From Nannochloropsis oceanica (Eukaryota; Sar; Eustigmatophyceae; Eustigmatales; Monodopsidaceae): DNA of 64,000 nt. The stretch covers positions 1,111,001 through 1,175,000 of the forward strand of contig CP038132.1 in the NCBI GenBank assembly GCA_004519485.1. The letters run 5' to 3'. Made by a program: the position numbers and the translations under genes. The notes under the pieces were generated by a model, which saw only the letters and a program-made list of their open reading frames with translations, was not told where the DNA came from and searched no databases. Within the stretch, counting starts at the first letter, position 1; each line of letters starts with the position of its first letter. This document shows positions 32,094 through 43,856 of this stretch, one piece after another.

Positions 32094-33187
32094 CACACGT
32101 CCGACTATTTCTGGACGAATAAGGCCCTGTCCAGAAAATTATGCGTTACTTTGTCTAATTCGCCTATATTTGATATAAATCATCACTTCGTACACATTTT
32201 GTGGCGGCGGACGAAGTTATGCCGTCACTTCGTACACAAAATCATGGGCAGCACAAAGTGACGAGGGTAGCTTCGTACATGATTTGTGGACCCTCACGAA
32301 GTTACTTCACCACTCTGTATTTAATCTGCGCACCACCATGAAGCGGAAAGGAGTAATTCGTCACAACGACAGATTCTAGCATGAAGTCAGACGAATAAAT
32401 CCGTTGCCACGAAGTGGGTTAATGGTCTGTGCAAGTCTGCAGGAGCGCAAGTACGCCGCCTCGTGAAAAATGAATTCTATTTGTCCCGCACGTACAGCTA
32501 TAGCACGCGTCATGTCAGTGACCGACGAGAATGCTCTTCTTCCTGGTCTTGGTCTCTCTTCTCATGAGGAGGAGGAAGAGGAGATGGAGCTCCATTTCCT
32601 CCATCACGACGAAGAACCACAAGAGGAGGACGAAAACGACTTCCAAGGTTTCGACCTCGAAGTTGAGGACGACAAGATTAATGATAACAACAGCTCCATC
32701 ACCAGCGACAGTGATGCCATTGCCATGGCCACAGCGGAAACAACTTCTGACACTGGTCCATTCATTCCACGCCCTGAAGAAGTAATGTCTGACTTCGTAC
32801 ATGAAATCCACAACGTCTGACTTCGTACATGAAATCCACAACCTGGTAACGCCCCTACGAAGGAGTGCCGGTAACCCGCACATTAAGATAAGTCATTGCA
32901 ATTCTTTGTCAGCAAGTTGTCAAATTCACGTATGATACCCGGCGGCCGGCATAACGACACATTTTCGCGCGCGAATCCACCACGTGTGGCCTAAACTTTG
33001 TACAGAAGCCTGAACTTCGTACACGAAATCCTCGTTCTGACGGAGTAAATGCCATCACCTTGTAGACAAAATCCATGCCCTGACAGAGTATATGCCTGTA
33101 CTTTCTACCTGAAACCCACACACTGACGAAGTAATGCCTGTACTTTGTACACGATCACACGACAGGACGAATAACCTACAAAGTCGT
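32094..33187 (+). mobile_element. hAT-type element fragment, copy 2
   Basis: Counterpart of 13857-14950, with the same left terminus, subterminal CTTCGTACA array and acidic frame (32470-32820), and the same right truncation. Confidence 0.65.
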
Positions 33188-33849
33188 AAGAGCGCATACC
33201 CACTTGCTGACAATGCACTGAGTAGGATAGCTGCGCTCTTCGCCCTTTCTAATAATTTCGAGTGCATTACTTCTTTTGGGCAGGATTCTGTAACAGCTGC
33301 CAATGGCGTTTTGTCAAACACCGTACTCATTGATGACAAGACACTCCAAATTCGATTTCTCAATACTGGCATTCGTTCGTCCGTTTACTCTTTCAGCCAA
33401 CACTCTTCTTGACCATCTCAGCCCCCTACATTTGGTTCCTGAAGAGAAGATTTTTACGGCATCCATATTACCAAGCCCTGCACTCGCTAACTTGAGTTAA
33501 ACTCAGCACGACTACCTCCATGAATTCACAAAAGACATTTGGATTTGACGACATGTGATAGTCGGACACCGAGAAGCAGGAATTTAACATGCTTCTAGTT
33601 CAGCATTTATATCTTTCCCCACAGGACGATAAGCGACTGACTACGAAATGTTGGTAGTCGTCCAATGTGTGGTTACACGTGACATTGCTGATAGTCCGAT
33701 CACCCATGAGAAAAGAATTTAAGGGCAATTCTTGTTCCACGAGGCGTATTTAATTGAGTCGGTTCTCATGCTTGACTCATGCAATTTGCCTAAAAAATCA
33801 CCGCAACGATACTGCATGGGATGCCACAGATGATGCATTATAGCTTACG
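33188..33849. other. No gene; hAT end remnant at 33620-33677
   Basis: Copy of 14951-15612. Confidence 0.5.
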
Positions 33850-35537
33850 GTTTCCAGAGACCTGATAAATCCACATTTCTAGGACAGCGAACATTAGAAA
33901 TAGGAATGGGATCCTCTGTAAAGCTTTTAGTGGCGGTTAGCGGTGAAATTTCAATTTTACCTCCGTATTCATATTGATCCGTGATATGGTGGAGGTCGTC
34001 AGAAGGAATAACATCTGTATTAACGATAAAAGCTCTCCAGTTTTTGTGGTTCAATGCAAGCAATGTGTTAAGAGTTTGATGAATATTGTAGATGCCTGTT
34101 GCATGGCCTTCATAGGTGCGGACTATTATGCTCACTCTATCTTGTCCCGCCCTTTGGCTCACAGGCATACCAGGGTTCTCATCCAAAAGCACAGAGCTCA
34201 AGTAACCATTAGACATGGTTTTTGACACATGGCCACGCTGTTCGTCAAAGACAGCTTTTTGGACGGCTTCAAGCCATTGCCTACCCCATTCGATGCTGAG
34301 CTCAATTGCAGCTCCCTGCCCCCCGTCATTCCATGCATTTAAAAATACAAATCCACCAGGCTCCGTCCTCGCCAAATTTTGACGTAGCCAGAAATACAAG
34401 TGTGACGGATGAAACGGATAGATTGTGGCACCATCGGGTCGGGGAATCTAGGCGAATTATCAAAGGCGGCGGGACGCCGTACTATCTGCCTTTTTTTGGG
34501 TGCTCACAAGGTTGTTCATAGTGAAACCTGACGTCACCTTGTAGCTTGGGAAAAACTCGACGAGAGAATCCATTCCTGGCTGCAATTTCAAAGAAGAGGG
34601 TTCATTCCATCCTACTCCATTTATTTGTATCACGTTGAGGCCCCTTAAATTTGCATTCCTCGCCGATATTCTCCACAGACTAATCATTTGTTCCAAATTG
34701 GGAATGTTATCCGCTCTGTAAATTAGGATGACGGGTAGACCCTTGCATTTCAAATAATTTTTACGTAGGGCAAGAGCCAATTAAAGTGAGGCTCCCAAGT
34801 TTCTCGGTCGTAAGTCTGATTGAGGAGAATCTCTGATCCGTCATTTCCATTCCACCGTCGTGTCCAAGGCTCGTTTGCCCAAGTTAAACAGAAGGGAATA
34901 TTAGGGTAGCCGTCTGAGAGCATCAACTCCAATGGCTTCGTCATTATAGCTTTGGTGCCATACCAGTAATGGTATATAGCAAATCCATGAATAATATACT
35001 TTTTGCTAATTTCCCCTGGAAACGCCGTTGGCTAGGAGATATCAAGTTATAGAAGCCCATTCGTTCGGCGGGCCTAATAATGGCCTGTCCGTACTGGTTT
35101 TGATGAACCTTTGCGACAAATGAGAGATCTGTAAAGCCTTTCCCCAAAAAAATGTTGTTCTCCTCAAGCTCGTGGAACTGAGGGAAGTAGACAGCAATTA
35201 CTTTCTTTTCTTGTCCTACAACCAAATTGGGCGTATGAGTCCTTTTAAGAATTTAGGCCGATAGAGGGAGTTTTCCCTCTTTCAAATGAGTCATTTCCCC
35301 AATGAGAAGCAAGGCGAAGAAATGTAACACAAATACATATGTCATCACAAATTTGGATCGCCACATGATGAAGGCAAATAACAATAGCCCGGCAAGTTTA
35401 ATTTTTGAAGTAGTTCGACTTTGATAATGTGATTTTGAGACTTGGACGACCGAGTTCGAACTTGAAGCGAAATGTGTGTATGTGTGGTGGGTATGTTGTA
35501 ATCGATCGCAACACCTCCTTAGAATCATCGATCGCAA
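33850..35537 (-). pseudogene. WbsX-type / GT2-like fusion, broken (copy 2)
   Basis: Counterpart of 15613-17300 with the same stop (35253-35255), the same two T5-run losses (35000-35004 and 34758-34762) and the same shift near 34437. No difference from copy 1 was noticed in the coding part, so the damage is shared. Confidence 0.75.
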
Positions 35538-36202
35538 GTCTTATCCAAAAGCAAAGATCTCATGATCGAGCCGCCGTATCACCATCCCCTACCATATGGG
35601 GATGATGAATCAGAAAGATTCAGAGCCTTCAATGCTCTTCGTCACTCCTTCATCACATTAACTCTGTTCAATCGTGATTCCATTGTATTCAGACAGACAC
35701 ATTCTGGATTTAATTGCTCATGAGTTACATGTTTTTACTGTTGATGACAGACGTGACGATTATCACACCGCGCGGCCTTGCCGCTTGTGCAGCCTTATCT
35801 CAAGTTGTCCGGGTTAGCAGTAATAGAGACCGAAAAAGTAATCTGGAATGACATCAGGGATTTAAAGAACCTATGGCTCGACCATGAGTGACTTAAGTGG
35901 GACTACATACATGTGTGTTATTCCAATTTTGGTCATTCTTTGCGAATGAACGAAGGGTAAAAGCGTCCGTGCTCACAAAAATTGAAATGACACAGCTTCT
36001 TATCCTGCCCTTGCGCCCCGATCATTCAGTACTTTTTTATCTCTCACCTTTCAATCTATTCCATACACTCTATTCCTCCTGGAGCCCTTGAACACCCTGG
36101 GAAATGCTAATTTTAAACGAACTTTTCTCAAAATTTTTTTCGATCTCAGGCCTCTGAACTCGGATTTCACGAACTCAACCATTCCCTGGAAGCAAGAAAG
36201 AT
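35538..36202. other. Intergenic, copy of 17301-17965
   Basis: One base differs from copy 1 (aatgctctt for aaagctctt near 35632). No gene seen. Confidence 0.4.
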
Positions 36203-37087
36203 ATGACACGATCATGGGATAATGCTCTGATGACGATTGTCTTCATCACCATAATATTCGCTGTGGAGCTGTGGAGGTCTCCGGATACAAGCATGCTAAA
36301 TTTGCAGAGTCGCTTAGGTGAAAAGCCCTGCCTTCAAGAATCGATTCTGTGCGATGCTTCTATGGATTATTCCTTCTTGATAAAATCCAATCCAGAGGCT
36401 GCGGCTTTATGGAGGCCTTATCGTGTGACATTACCCAGAAATGATGATATTGCAGATATCCCTTTCGCAGAGGGGGCGCAGGATGCGTTTACTGTCCGCG
36501 TCTGCGCCTCGGAGGGCGAGATATATCTTCACGTTACTCACCACGAGCTACTTGACTGCATGGTCCCAGGCGCCGCCACGATTGAAGGGATGGGACTGTC
36601 TCGCACAGATGCCGCCAAGGACTACATCGAAGTGCTGTTAGATGGCCCTGAACGACGTTTGCGGCGCTTAGACTTCATGTCACATACTGTGCCTCCAAAG
36701 GCGATAGATCCTTTAATAAGTGACTGTGTATTTACATTACGATTACCCATATATTTAAGTGGAATGTACCGAGTCCAAATTATCGTGGTCCATAGTGACA
36801 TTGCATTAACAGGCATTGAGCCATATCGCAATTACGTCCTCTGGGACCGTCTTCACATTTTGTCGGCCAAAAGTCTTGACCAAATTTCTTCCGAGCGGAA
36901 AAATGATGGTGTTGAGGCATGGCATAGTACAGGCATATGGATACGAAGAGGCAGGAAAAACGTCCCAGGCCATCACTCTGCACAGACCTTGGTAGCCCAA
37001 AAGTGGAACGACGAATCGTACCGGTGTTCTCTCTCTTACCCTGACAGCACTCTCCAAGGCTTTCTACCACCTCACCATGTCCGGTGA
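36203..37087 (+). CDS. Membrane-anchored protein of unknown function (copy 2)
   Basis: Same 294-residue frame as 17966-18850, with one replacement (Met to Ile in GIWMRRGRK). The anchor and the SYPDSTLQGF tail are unchanged. It remains open in both copies, in contrast to its neighbours, which weakly favours function. Confidence 0.6.
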   Translation: MTRSWDNALMTIVFITIIFAVELWRSPDTSMLNLQSRLGEKPCLQESILCDASMDYSFLIKSNPEAAALWRPYRVTLPRNDDIADIPFAEGAQDAFTVRVCASEGEIYLHVTHHELLDCMVPGAATIEGMGLSRTDAAKDYIEVLLDGPERRLRRLDFMSHTVPPKAIDPLISDCVFTLRLPIYLSGMYRVQIIVVHSDIALTGIEPYRNYVLWDRLHILSAKSLDQISSERKNDGVEAWHSTGIWIRRGRKNVPGHHSAQTLVAQKWNDESYRCSLSYPDSTLQGFLPPHHVR

Positions 37088-37977
37088 AGCGCGTCTTCTC
37101 GGCCCAAATTTTCCCAGCTGCCTTTCTTTGGCCACACTCCAATCAATCCGGGCGCCCATCGACATGGCAGTCGCAGCCGCCAAGACCAAAAAGCTGGACG
37201 ACATCGGCTCCCTCTAGGTCGGCCTGCTCACGGCGCGAACGGACGCCGCTCCCATGGGCAGCCTCACTCGGGACCCTACCCCCAAACCAAACACCAAAAA
37301 CAGTCCATTCTCTTTTTGGATACATCCCGTAGAACATTGAAATCACGTGCTTCAGATAGACGAATCCTTGTCGTGGTTTACTTCCTGAAGTCCACAGACT
37401 TTTATTGTGTGAGTTAGTGATTCAATTATCGACTTATCATAGGGAAGGAGACATCGAATCCCAGTCTTTTTTTCCTAATCAAAATCACACTCCCAAGCGA
37501 CAGCCAAAAGCAAACGGTGGTGAGCTCAATTGCGGTCTTCCTGGAGAAGGTGCCAGCATGACCTGGAAGGGTGATATCATCACGGATACATTCAATTTAC
37601 CTAACCTCAAAGTTAAAACCCCTTCTGGCCAAACAACGGCAGAACAAGAACAGCTGTCCATAAGTCGTTGATCTAGGAGAAAATAGAGTTTATTGGCGTC
37701 AACCTCAGAGTTGTCTAAGTGTGCCGTGTTTGCAGCCACAGAAGAAGTACCGATGAAATATTCGCTTAGCCAGATTCTAGGCACAATGGCTAGCTGATAA
37801 TCTAATATGACGCATCGACTGGAGTGGCAACTATGTGGGTCACAAGAAGGCCAGGATAGGTGCTGCTGAGTGACATTGATGCCTGATATAACACGTGCCC
37901 GTACCACAAACTGCGACAAGTGGATGGGATGTCTGACACGCCCACACAGGCATTTCATGTGAAGGGACTGATTAAAA

Positions 37978-38897
37978 ATGTTGTGCTTAGCAAACTCCTG
38001 GAGCTTTGGTGGGATCCCGCGTCAAGAAAAGACGGGGGAGGGGCAGTTATCGCGGCAGAAGACGTTGGTAGAATTTAGACCCCAAAAACCTCGTTATGCT
38101 ACGTTCTTTGGTGAAGATGAAGAGGATGATGGTAAACGAGGAACGAGAGAGGGAAGTGGTCTACGCTCGGTTGATTGGACGGAGCACCAACTGAATGAGT
38201 ACTTGGCGTTGTGCGCTGGGAAGTGCGAAAAAGTAGATTCAGCTGAAAGGATGGATTGGGATGAAGTGCCTCAATGGTGGTTGAAGACTGGATGCGGGAT
38301 GTTTCCGGCGCTCGGCAAAGTCTTTCAAAGTCTCCTGGCGATGCCAGGGGGGGCAACCGCGCTTGAACGGGATTTCAGCATTGCCAGCAATCTCCTGACC
38401 GTGCATCGTGCGAGACTGGATCCGGCCTACGTGGGGATGAACATGCTCCTTCACATGAATATTGACAAGATTCCGCCTGTCTCGCAAGTCCCCCAGCTCT
38501 CTGATAAGGAAGTACGAGATGCGATTCCGAAGCGCTTGCAAAATGGAGAGGATTTTAAAAAGTGTTCACGCTTAGACGTGTCGGATTTTTTGCAGCGGAT
38601 GGCACTGTGAGAGGCCAGACGTGGGACGGCGCGATCGGTAAGGGAGAATGAAAAGGGGAGTCGAGGGAGACGCGGTGAGGAAGAGGCGGATAATGGCGGG
38701 GAAAAGGGTGCAGAAGAATATAGAAATGACAGTGGGAGTGATGGTGAGGATGAGAACACGCCTTTGGTCAGCAGCGACAGTGACGAGGACAACACGAGAG
38801 ACGACCAACAGGCGACAGAGGCCACATTTTTTTTCCCGAAGAGGATTTGGGGCCTACAGTTGATAATGGGAATGATATGGAAGTCATTGAAGTGTAA
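37978..38897 (+). pseudogene. hAT transposase C-terminal half
   Basis: The frame to 38610 contains VPQWWLKTGCGMFPALGKVF, LLAMPGGATALERDFSIASN and LLTVHRARLDPAYVGMNMLL, the W-W ... F-P-x-L ... E-R-x-F-S dimerisation domain. A highly acidic tail follows in another frame and ends near 38897 (DSGSDGEDENTPLVSSDSDE). The first 18 codons of the open frame come from the end of the segmental duplication, so the annotated start is an artefact of the junction. The N-terminal half of the transposase is absent. Confidence 0.8.
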
Positions 38898-39625
38898 AGA
38901 GATCGAGAAAAGGTCAAAATGAAACAGTTGTGATGGGAAAGAGAAACAGGTATAGTGTGGGAGAAGATTCTCATCCATGAAGGACTTGCGTTCGATTTAT
39001 TTCTGTGAGATTGTCTGCGCACTACGTATGTGAAATTGTTTTGACCAAACAGTGTACAGGCGACTTAAGCTCTAGCGAGTCCACAGGCGACTTAAGCTCT
39101 AGCGAGTCCAGATCATTTAATTTATTCGTCCTCAAGCCACCAAATTCGTGCAATAAACCTGACAGCAAGCCGTCAAGACATTTCGTTTTCGCACACCAAA
39201 ACGGGCATTCATTCCGTGCTTTGAAGAAGTAATGCCTGATTTCGTATATGAAATCCACGACCTGGGGACGTCCCTACGAGAAAGTGCCTATAATTCGCAT
39301 ATGAAGACTAATCATTGCAATTCTTCGTCTGCAAGTTGTCAAATTCGCGTATGATACCCGGCGGCCGGCAAAACGACACATTTTCGCGCGCGAATCCACC
39401 ACGTGTGACCTGAACTTTGTACATATGCCTGTACTTCGTACACGAAATCCTCGTTCGGACGGAGTAGATGCCATTACTTGGTACACTAAATCCATGCCCT
39501 GACAGAGTATATGCCTGTACTTTCTACCTGAAACCCACACACTGACGAAGTAATGCCTGTAATTTGTACACGATCACACGACAGGACGAATAACCTACAA
39601 AGTGAACGAAGTACTACTCGTCGGA
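38033..39625 (+). mobile_element. Right half of a hAT element, cut by the duplication boundary
   Basis: Starts at the end of duplication copy 2 and runs through the transposase C-terminus, then a subterminal array of cttcgtaca/cttcgtacac words (39205-39600), to a terminus ending cgtcggacgtgtg at about 39625. A tandem of two 24-bp units (acaggcgacttaagctctag...) lies at 39056-39110. The array is nearly identical to those at 14700-14949 and 54775-54960. Confidence 0.75.
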
Positions 39626-39651
39626 CGTGTGGGGAGAATAAATAGACCGCA

Positions 39652-39832
39652 AGGAGTCTTGGAAATCAGCAAGGTGGTCTGGAGAGTAGCCAAATGTTCA
39701 AGCTATTTTTATGTCGCCTTTCAATTGTCCTGCAACACCTGAAAAATGCTTTATATGCCATTGTGTCTACTGTTCTGGGCATGTCTTTGCAGCAGGCATA
39801 ACGTAGCCTTCTGTTTCAATTGATCCTGCAAC
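39652..39832 (-). pseudogene. Fragment of a second sulfotransferase gene
   Basis: The reverse complement matches 46595-46790 of the sulfotransferase gene over about 180 bases (shared words include tttcaattgtcctgcaacac and tgctttatatgccattgtgt), at roughly 80-85% identity. It covers the region coding QLKKEGYIIPVVKTCPEH to TFGCSPDPLADFQD. It lies between two hAT ends, so it was probably carried or stranded by transposon activity. Confidence 0.8.
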
Positions 39833-39837
39833 GCATT

Positions 39838-39990
39838 TAAAACTTCAAATATGCACGACTACGACGACTGCTAGTCGTCCTCTATCGAAATCATGCACGA
39901 CTATTACTAATCACATGACTATCGACGATTATCGACAACTATTCCTATAATCGTAAAGTAGGCGGAATAGTCGTCCAACGTTTGGTCTAG
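39838..39990 (+). mobile_element. Solo right end of the 23717-27851 hAT family
   Basis: Contains cgactacgacgactgctagt, aaatcatgcacgacta and a terminus atagtcgtccaacgtttgg, matching 27715-27851. No coding part remains. Confidence 0.65.
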
Positions 39991-40263
39991 ACCCACTTGT
40001 GCGAGACCCTTTTACCACATCTAATGCCCTTGATGCTAATGTTAAAAAGCTTGATGAAGAAGTCCTGGATGTGGCAACCTTCCTTTAGCGCCCGTTTCAT
40101 CAAAACCTATCTACTGTTGGCACTGTATCTATGCATCCAGACCGCAGAAATGAAAGGAAAATTAAGAAACTATGAAAGGATGGAGAAGAGAAGGGGCATA
40201 CAAATACCCTGAAACCTTTATAGGAGTATATACATAGGACAGATTTGCTCTATTTCTCGGGCT
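39991..40263. other. No gene recognised
   Basis: Short plus-strand frame only; no motif. Confidence 0.4.
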
Positions 40264-41700
40264 CTACCCTACACACCAAAATAGAAGTGTGCCGCTCGAG
40301 TCCAGCGTGCACATGTTGGCATCCAACGCCTTCACAACCAAACAATCCTTGACTCGATCCTTTTCACATGTCCAAATGCCACCGATCCTTGCATACACCA
40401 CGCCATCGCAGCGTTTGACCTCATCACTCACCATCGTAAGGAACACTTTGGAGGCTTCTCTCTCACCACCTGTGATGATGGTCTTTGCTGCGTCTTCTGG
40501 GCTCATGATCTGCTTCTCCCAGTCGTGCGGCAGGTCGAGGCCCTGATCCATGGACTTACAGTTGAGCTGGACTTTATACCCCGTGCGCTTCTGGATAACC
40601 GTTTCAAGACATTGGAGGACGCCTGAGAGGTTCGTCGGTGCATTCTGCTGAGCGTAGGATGCGTGCACGTCCTCACGTAGAACCATGATGCCATCAAACA
40701 TGAGCACTGCGTCAGACTTGACTATGCCTATGTCCCTAGCAGCCTGTATGAGGGCCATAACGCATTGTTCTCGAGGTTCTGGAAGAGAAGGCTGTTGCAG
40801 GAACCCATGGGGAAACTCATCCTTGTCCCGCTTGGCGCTTGCCTTCGCATGCCCCAATCTCCAGATCGTGGGCTCCAGGCGCTCAAGGGTCTTGAAGATG
40901 GTGCCGGCCTCTTCCTGGAGTGGCCGGACCCAGGTCGTGTCCTGCGCTTGACCGAAGGAGAGTCGTAGGCAGGGACGAGGGAGGGAGGAAGAGACCATCC
41001 CCGGGCATGGCAGAAAGAGAGAAAGCGTGGAATGAAATAATCTATGTAAAACCGACTGGCGCGCATGCGAATTGCGTGAGGGTTGGAGACGGGGTAGCGC
41101 CTGATGCGAGTGGCTTGCCTCTGGAGGAGAAGGAGGCCCATGCCCGCGATCTTGCGGGTGAAGAAATTCAAGAGGGAAAGGGGGAGGGGCAGCTTCGGAT
41201 CCACATTCGCGATAACAGCGGGAGGTGGAGAAGAGGGAAGAAGGGAGGGAAGGAGGTGGGACGGGGGTTCGTACGACGGAAGCAAGAGGGTGTCGATCAA
41301 AAAGGGAATGCAATTGAGAACGTGCGAGAAACACACACACATACATGTTATCCCTCCCTCCCTCCATCCCTCCCTCCTCCACATTACCGTCCATATAATA
41401 AGTGGTCGGTCCTACTATTATCACCTGGGCGTAACAACTCCGAATCTCCATCCTGGCCGAGTTCCATCCTGGGGGCAGAGGCGGGACGACCAAACCCTCC
41501 AGCTCCCCTCCAAAGCTCGATGGTCTCTCCTCCTCGCCCTCCTTTTCGTCCTCTCTTCCTCCTTTGTCTTTGGTGCCATCGCTCCGGCTGCGCACGCTTT
41601 CCTCACAAAGCAGTAGCAGGCCATGTTCTGTGGCGTCACAGGCGAAAATATGCATGCAAGCGTCCCTTGAGGCCAGCCATGGGACCACCAGCTGAAACAA
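40264..41700 (-). mobile_element. Possible virus-type AEP primase (D5-like) fossil
   Basis: The C-terminal 220 residues or so of the minus-strand frame read like the primase part of primase-helicases from large DNA viruses and related elements: SDAVLMFDGIMVLRED (a DG-centred strand), LETVIQKRTGYKVQLNCKSM, then SPEDAAKTII and GVVYARIGGIWTCEKD, which precede the helicase in such proteins. No helicase follows within the frame. The N-terminal part is low-complexity, Pro/Arg/Glu-rich and probably not part of the domain. Family assignment is by pattern only. I treat it as an old, incomplete integrated copy; its age cannot be judged. No capsid-type gene is seen nearby. Confidence 0.35.
41330..41400. 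repeat. CA and CCCT/CCTC microsatellite
   Basis: cacacacacacatacatg followed by ccctccctccctcc-type repeats. They sit in the low-complexity upstream part of the minus-strand frame. Confidence 0.8.
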
Positions 41701-43004
41701 TATGACTAGGCTTGTCTTCCCCAGCTAGGTGTGAAGAAATAGAGAAAGAGAGAGAGAAGATATGTAGAGTGCAAGAGAGGGAGGGAGGTTAAAGGGTAGG
41801 GTGGAGTTAGCCAAAGCTGCGGCCAGCGGCCGAATCATGAAGGTCGTAACTAGATACCAATGTGGTGTGTTGAAGTGCACGTATGTAAGAGCGTGGTGTG
41901 AGTAATAGGACCGAAGAGAAAGAGACAACAAACGTAACTTGGATGGCGAGCGATATGTATGTTTTGAAATCAATTTACCAAGGCTCTATAAATTCTATCG
42001 TAATACATGGCGACATTTTCCCAATGACACTCCAGCAACATAAGTCATACAATGTCTATCCCAACTACTTCTTTTAAAAGTCTATCTGGCAAACAAACAA
42101 AAAAGGCGCTTAGGAGGTTAAAAAGAATGACAACGCCATTTTGCTTCCGCGCATGCAAATTTACAAATAAAATTTTGGTCAGAAGCAGACTTTTGACATC
42201 AGCCGCGGGAAGGAGGAAGTAAAGGGGGAGCATGTACGCCAGGTTCACACATGGGGGAGTGACTTGTGTAATGGTGTTCGGTGTGTGAAGAAGCAGGGGA
42301 AGATAAATATCTGAGTCATTTTTGGTCATACAAGAAAGCAGTTATCAAAATCAATAATTCAAGAGATGTAAAATACGGGCAAACTTACCCACTCCAGGTT
42401 TTTCCGGCGACGGTGTAGTGGAAGGGAGGAGGAGGAAGGGCAGGAGGAGAGGAAGGTCTGAGAGGGTGGGTAGGGGACGCTGAATTAGTGTAGTAGTGCC
42501 CAGGGAGGAGGGTAGATTGGGGTTGCGTATATATACAGACATAGAGATACACATATTCCGGACACAAGATAGATGCGCTCCGTGCATCCATGAATGGCCA
42601 AATAAGAATCAAAGTGAAATGAAGCGAGCAACAGAGACGAGGAAAGCAAGAAGTGGGTAATGACTATTGTTGCGGCCTTTGGCGAGCTTGCTGTGTTTGG
42701 TTTTTGTTTTCTTTGTGCTTAGTCCCGCCAGAGGCACTCAAAGCAGTAGTCCCCGGAAGAGAGTTCTCGACGGCAGTCTTGGGCAAGGTGGTGAAAGCAA
42801 AGCAAAAGGAGGGAGAAGGAGCAACGGATGCACATATGTTCATACACTCTACGGCAATACAGCTTGGCTTCTGCCACAAAATGGGAAAGGATGTGGAAGC
42901 AAACCAAGAACAAAATGAAGTTTTCGCGCTCGGATATTGTATTTGAGGAGTACTGATTTTTTTCCTCAGCAGAACCCTCCATACATTCCTGGCCTAGCCG
43001 CTCA
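41701..43004. other. No gene recognised
   Basis: Purine-rich tracts (41733-41790 and 42415-42480) and short overlapping frames on both strands. The frame at 42653-42946 starts with a hydrophobic stretch but has no recognisable domain. Confidence 0.4.
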
Positions 43005-43439
43005 TCATTCTGCCCACTGCATACAGTACAGAGCCCACAACATGCACACACACCACACTACCAGCCCCCAAAATCCAGCCCTCAAACTTTCCCTGGATAG
43101 AAAGCATGCCCTTAATCCGCCCCACCCCTTCGTCCCCTGTTCGGCAAATATCTTTGCCTTTCCAATTGCCGCTCGCACAATTGGGAAGGTACGTGCTCAC
43201 GACCAAAAAGGAAGGAAGAATGTGTACTTACCACTAGAGGAAGGAATGCGGATAAGCATGCCACAGAAACCAGAAGACCAAACAACCGCTGAACCTGTAA
43301 ATACTTCAAAGTCCACGAGCCTGGCATCAGTACCCTTGTTCGCATTATGTGACATGGGGGAGCTGGTGTGGACTGCGGGTTGAGTTAAAGTGAAGAAAGT
43401 TCGGTAATATTCTTCTGTGAACGCTTGATGGTCTACCAT
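43005..43439 (-). CDS. Possible two-exon small membrane protein
   Basis: A candidate exon from ATG at 43439 to 43232 ends at a strong GTAAGT donor after MLIRIPSS. A second exon from 43195 to 43005 follows an AG and stays in phase, adding FPIVRAAIGKAKIF and a hydrophobic segment FWGLVVWCVCMLWALYCMQ before the stop. The implied intron is only 36 bases, short for most eukaryotes, so the acceptor may be wrong or the model false. About 132 residues; family unknown. Confidence 0.3.
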
Positions 43440-43856
43440 ACACTTCAGTGCAAGGCCGCTTTAGCATTGATGAACTCGAATGCGAGTGGGAAAAAAGTAG
43501 TGATTACGCTGTGGACGTGTTTTTCTGTATCAATGAGCTCGAAGCGGGGGGGAGGGGGGGGCTGGTCATTTGCCCAACAATAATGTCATGTTTACTCTGC
43601 GAGCTTGCAGAGGGGCTTGTACGAGCGAATGTTCTTGAGTAAGCATTCACCCACAAATCGATTCAAGAGCATTTGCACTCTTTCTAGTCGGGTAAAATAC
43701 ACAGCAAGCACCAAGGGAGAATAAGTAATGGTGTTTTTTGTTTCACCTAGCCCCCCTAATTTCTTTTTTTTCTAAATCTCCTTCCCCCCTTGTACCCGCC
43801 ATGTACAAATCCTGCGCGTTCAGACCCTGCCTGCCCTTTTTCTTGTCCACGTTTCT
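43440..43856. other. No gene recognised
   Basis: Contains a G-rich run (43543-43561) and C/T-rich sequence; presumably the 3' flank of the minus-strand gene to the right. Confidence 0.4.

Larger units (their letters stand above)
28683..38032. repeat. Large segmental duplication, copy 2 (9350 bp)
   Basis: Second copy of 10446-19795. Differences from copy 1 include A at 28748, C at 28942 (removes the upstream ATG of the DUF5672-like gene), A at 30129 (stop in the fucosyltransferase-like gene) and T at 37215 (stop in the GC-rich frame). About half of all differences noticed lie in the first 400 bases; the rest of the copy is almost identical. The right boundary abuts the C-terminal part of a hAT transposase. 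Confidence 0.97.

Noticed and set aside
40920-41705. Long plus-strand frame (261 codons) opposite the primase-like frame
   Set aside because: Pro/Arg/Gly-rich shadow of the minus-strand frame in a low-complexity region, with no motif of its own.
43005-43439. Confident call of a small membrane protein
   Set aside because: The only phase-consistent model needs a 36-base intron; kept as a low-confidence feature and not as a finding.
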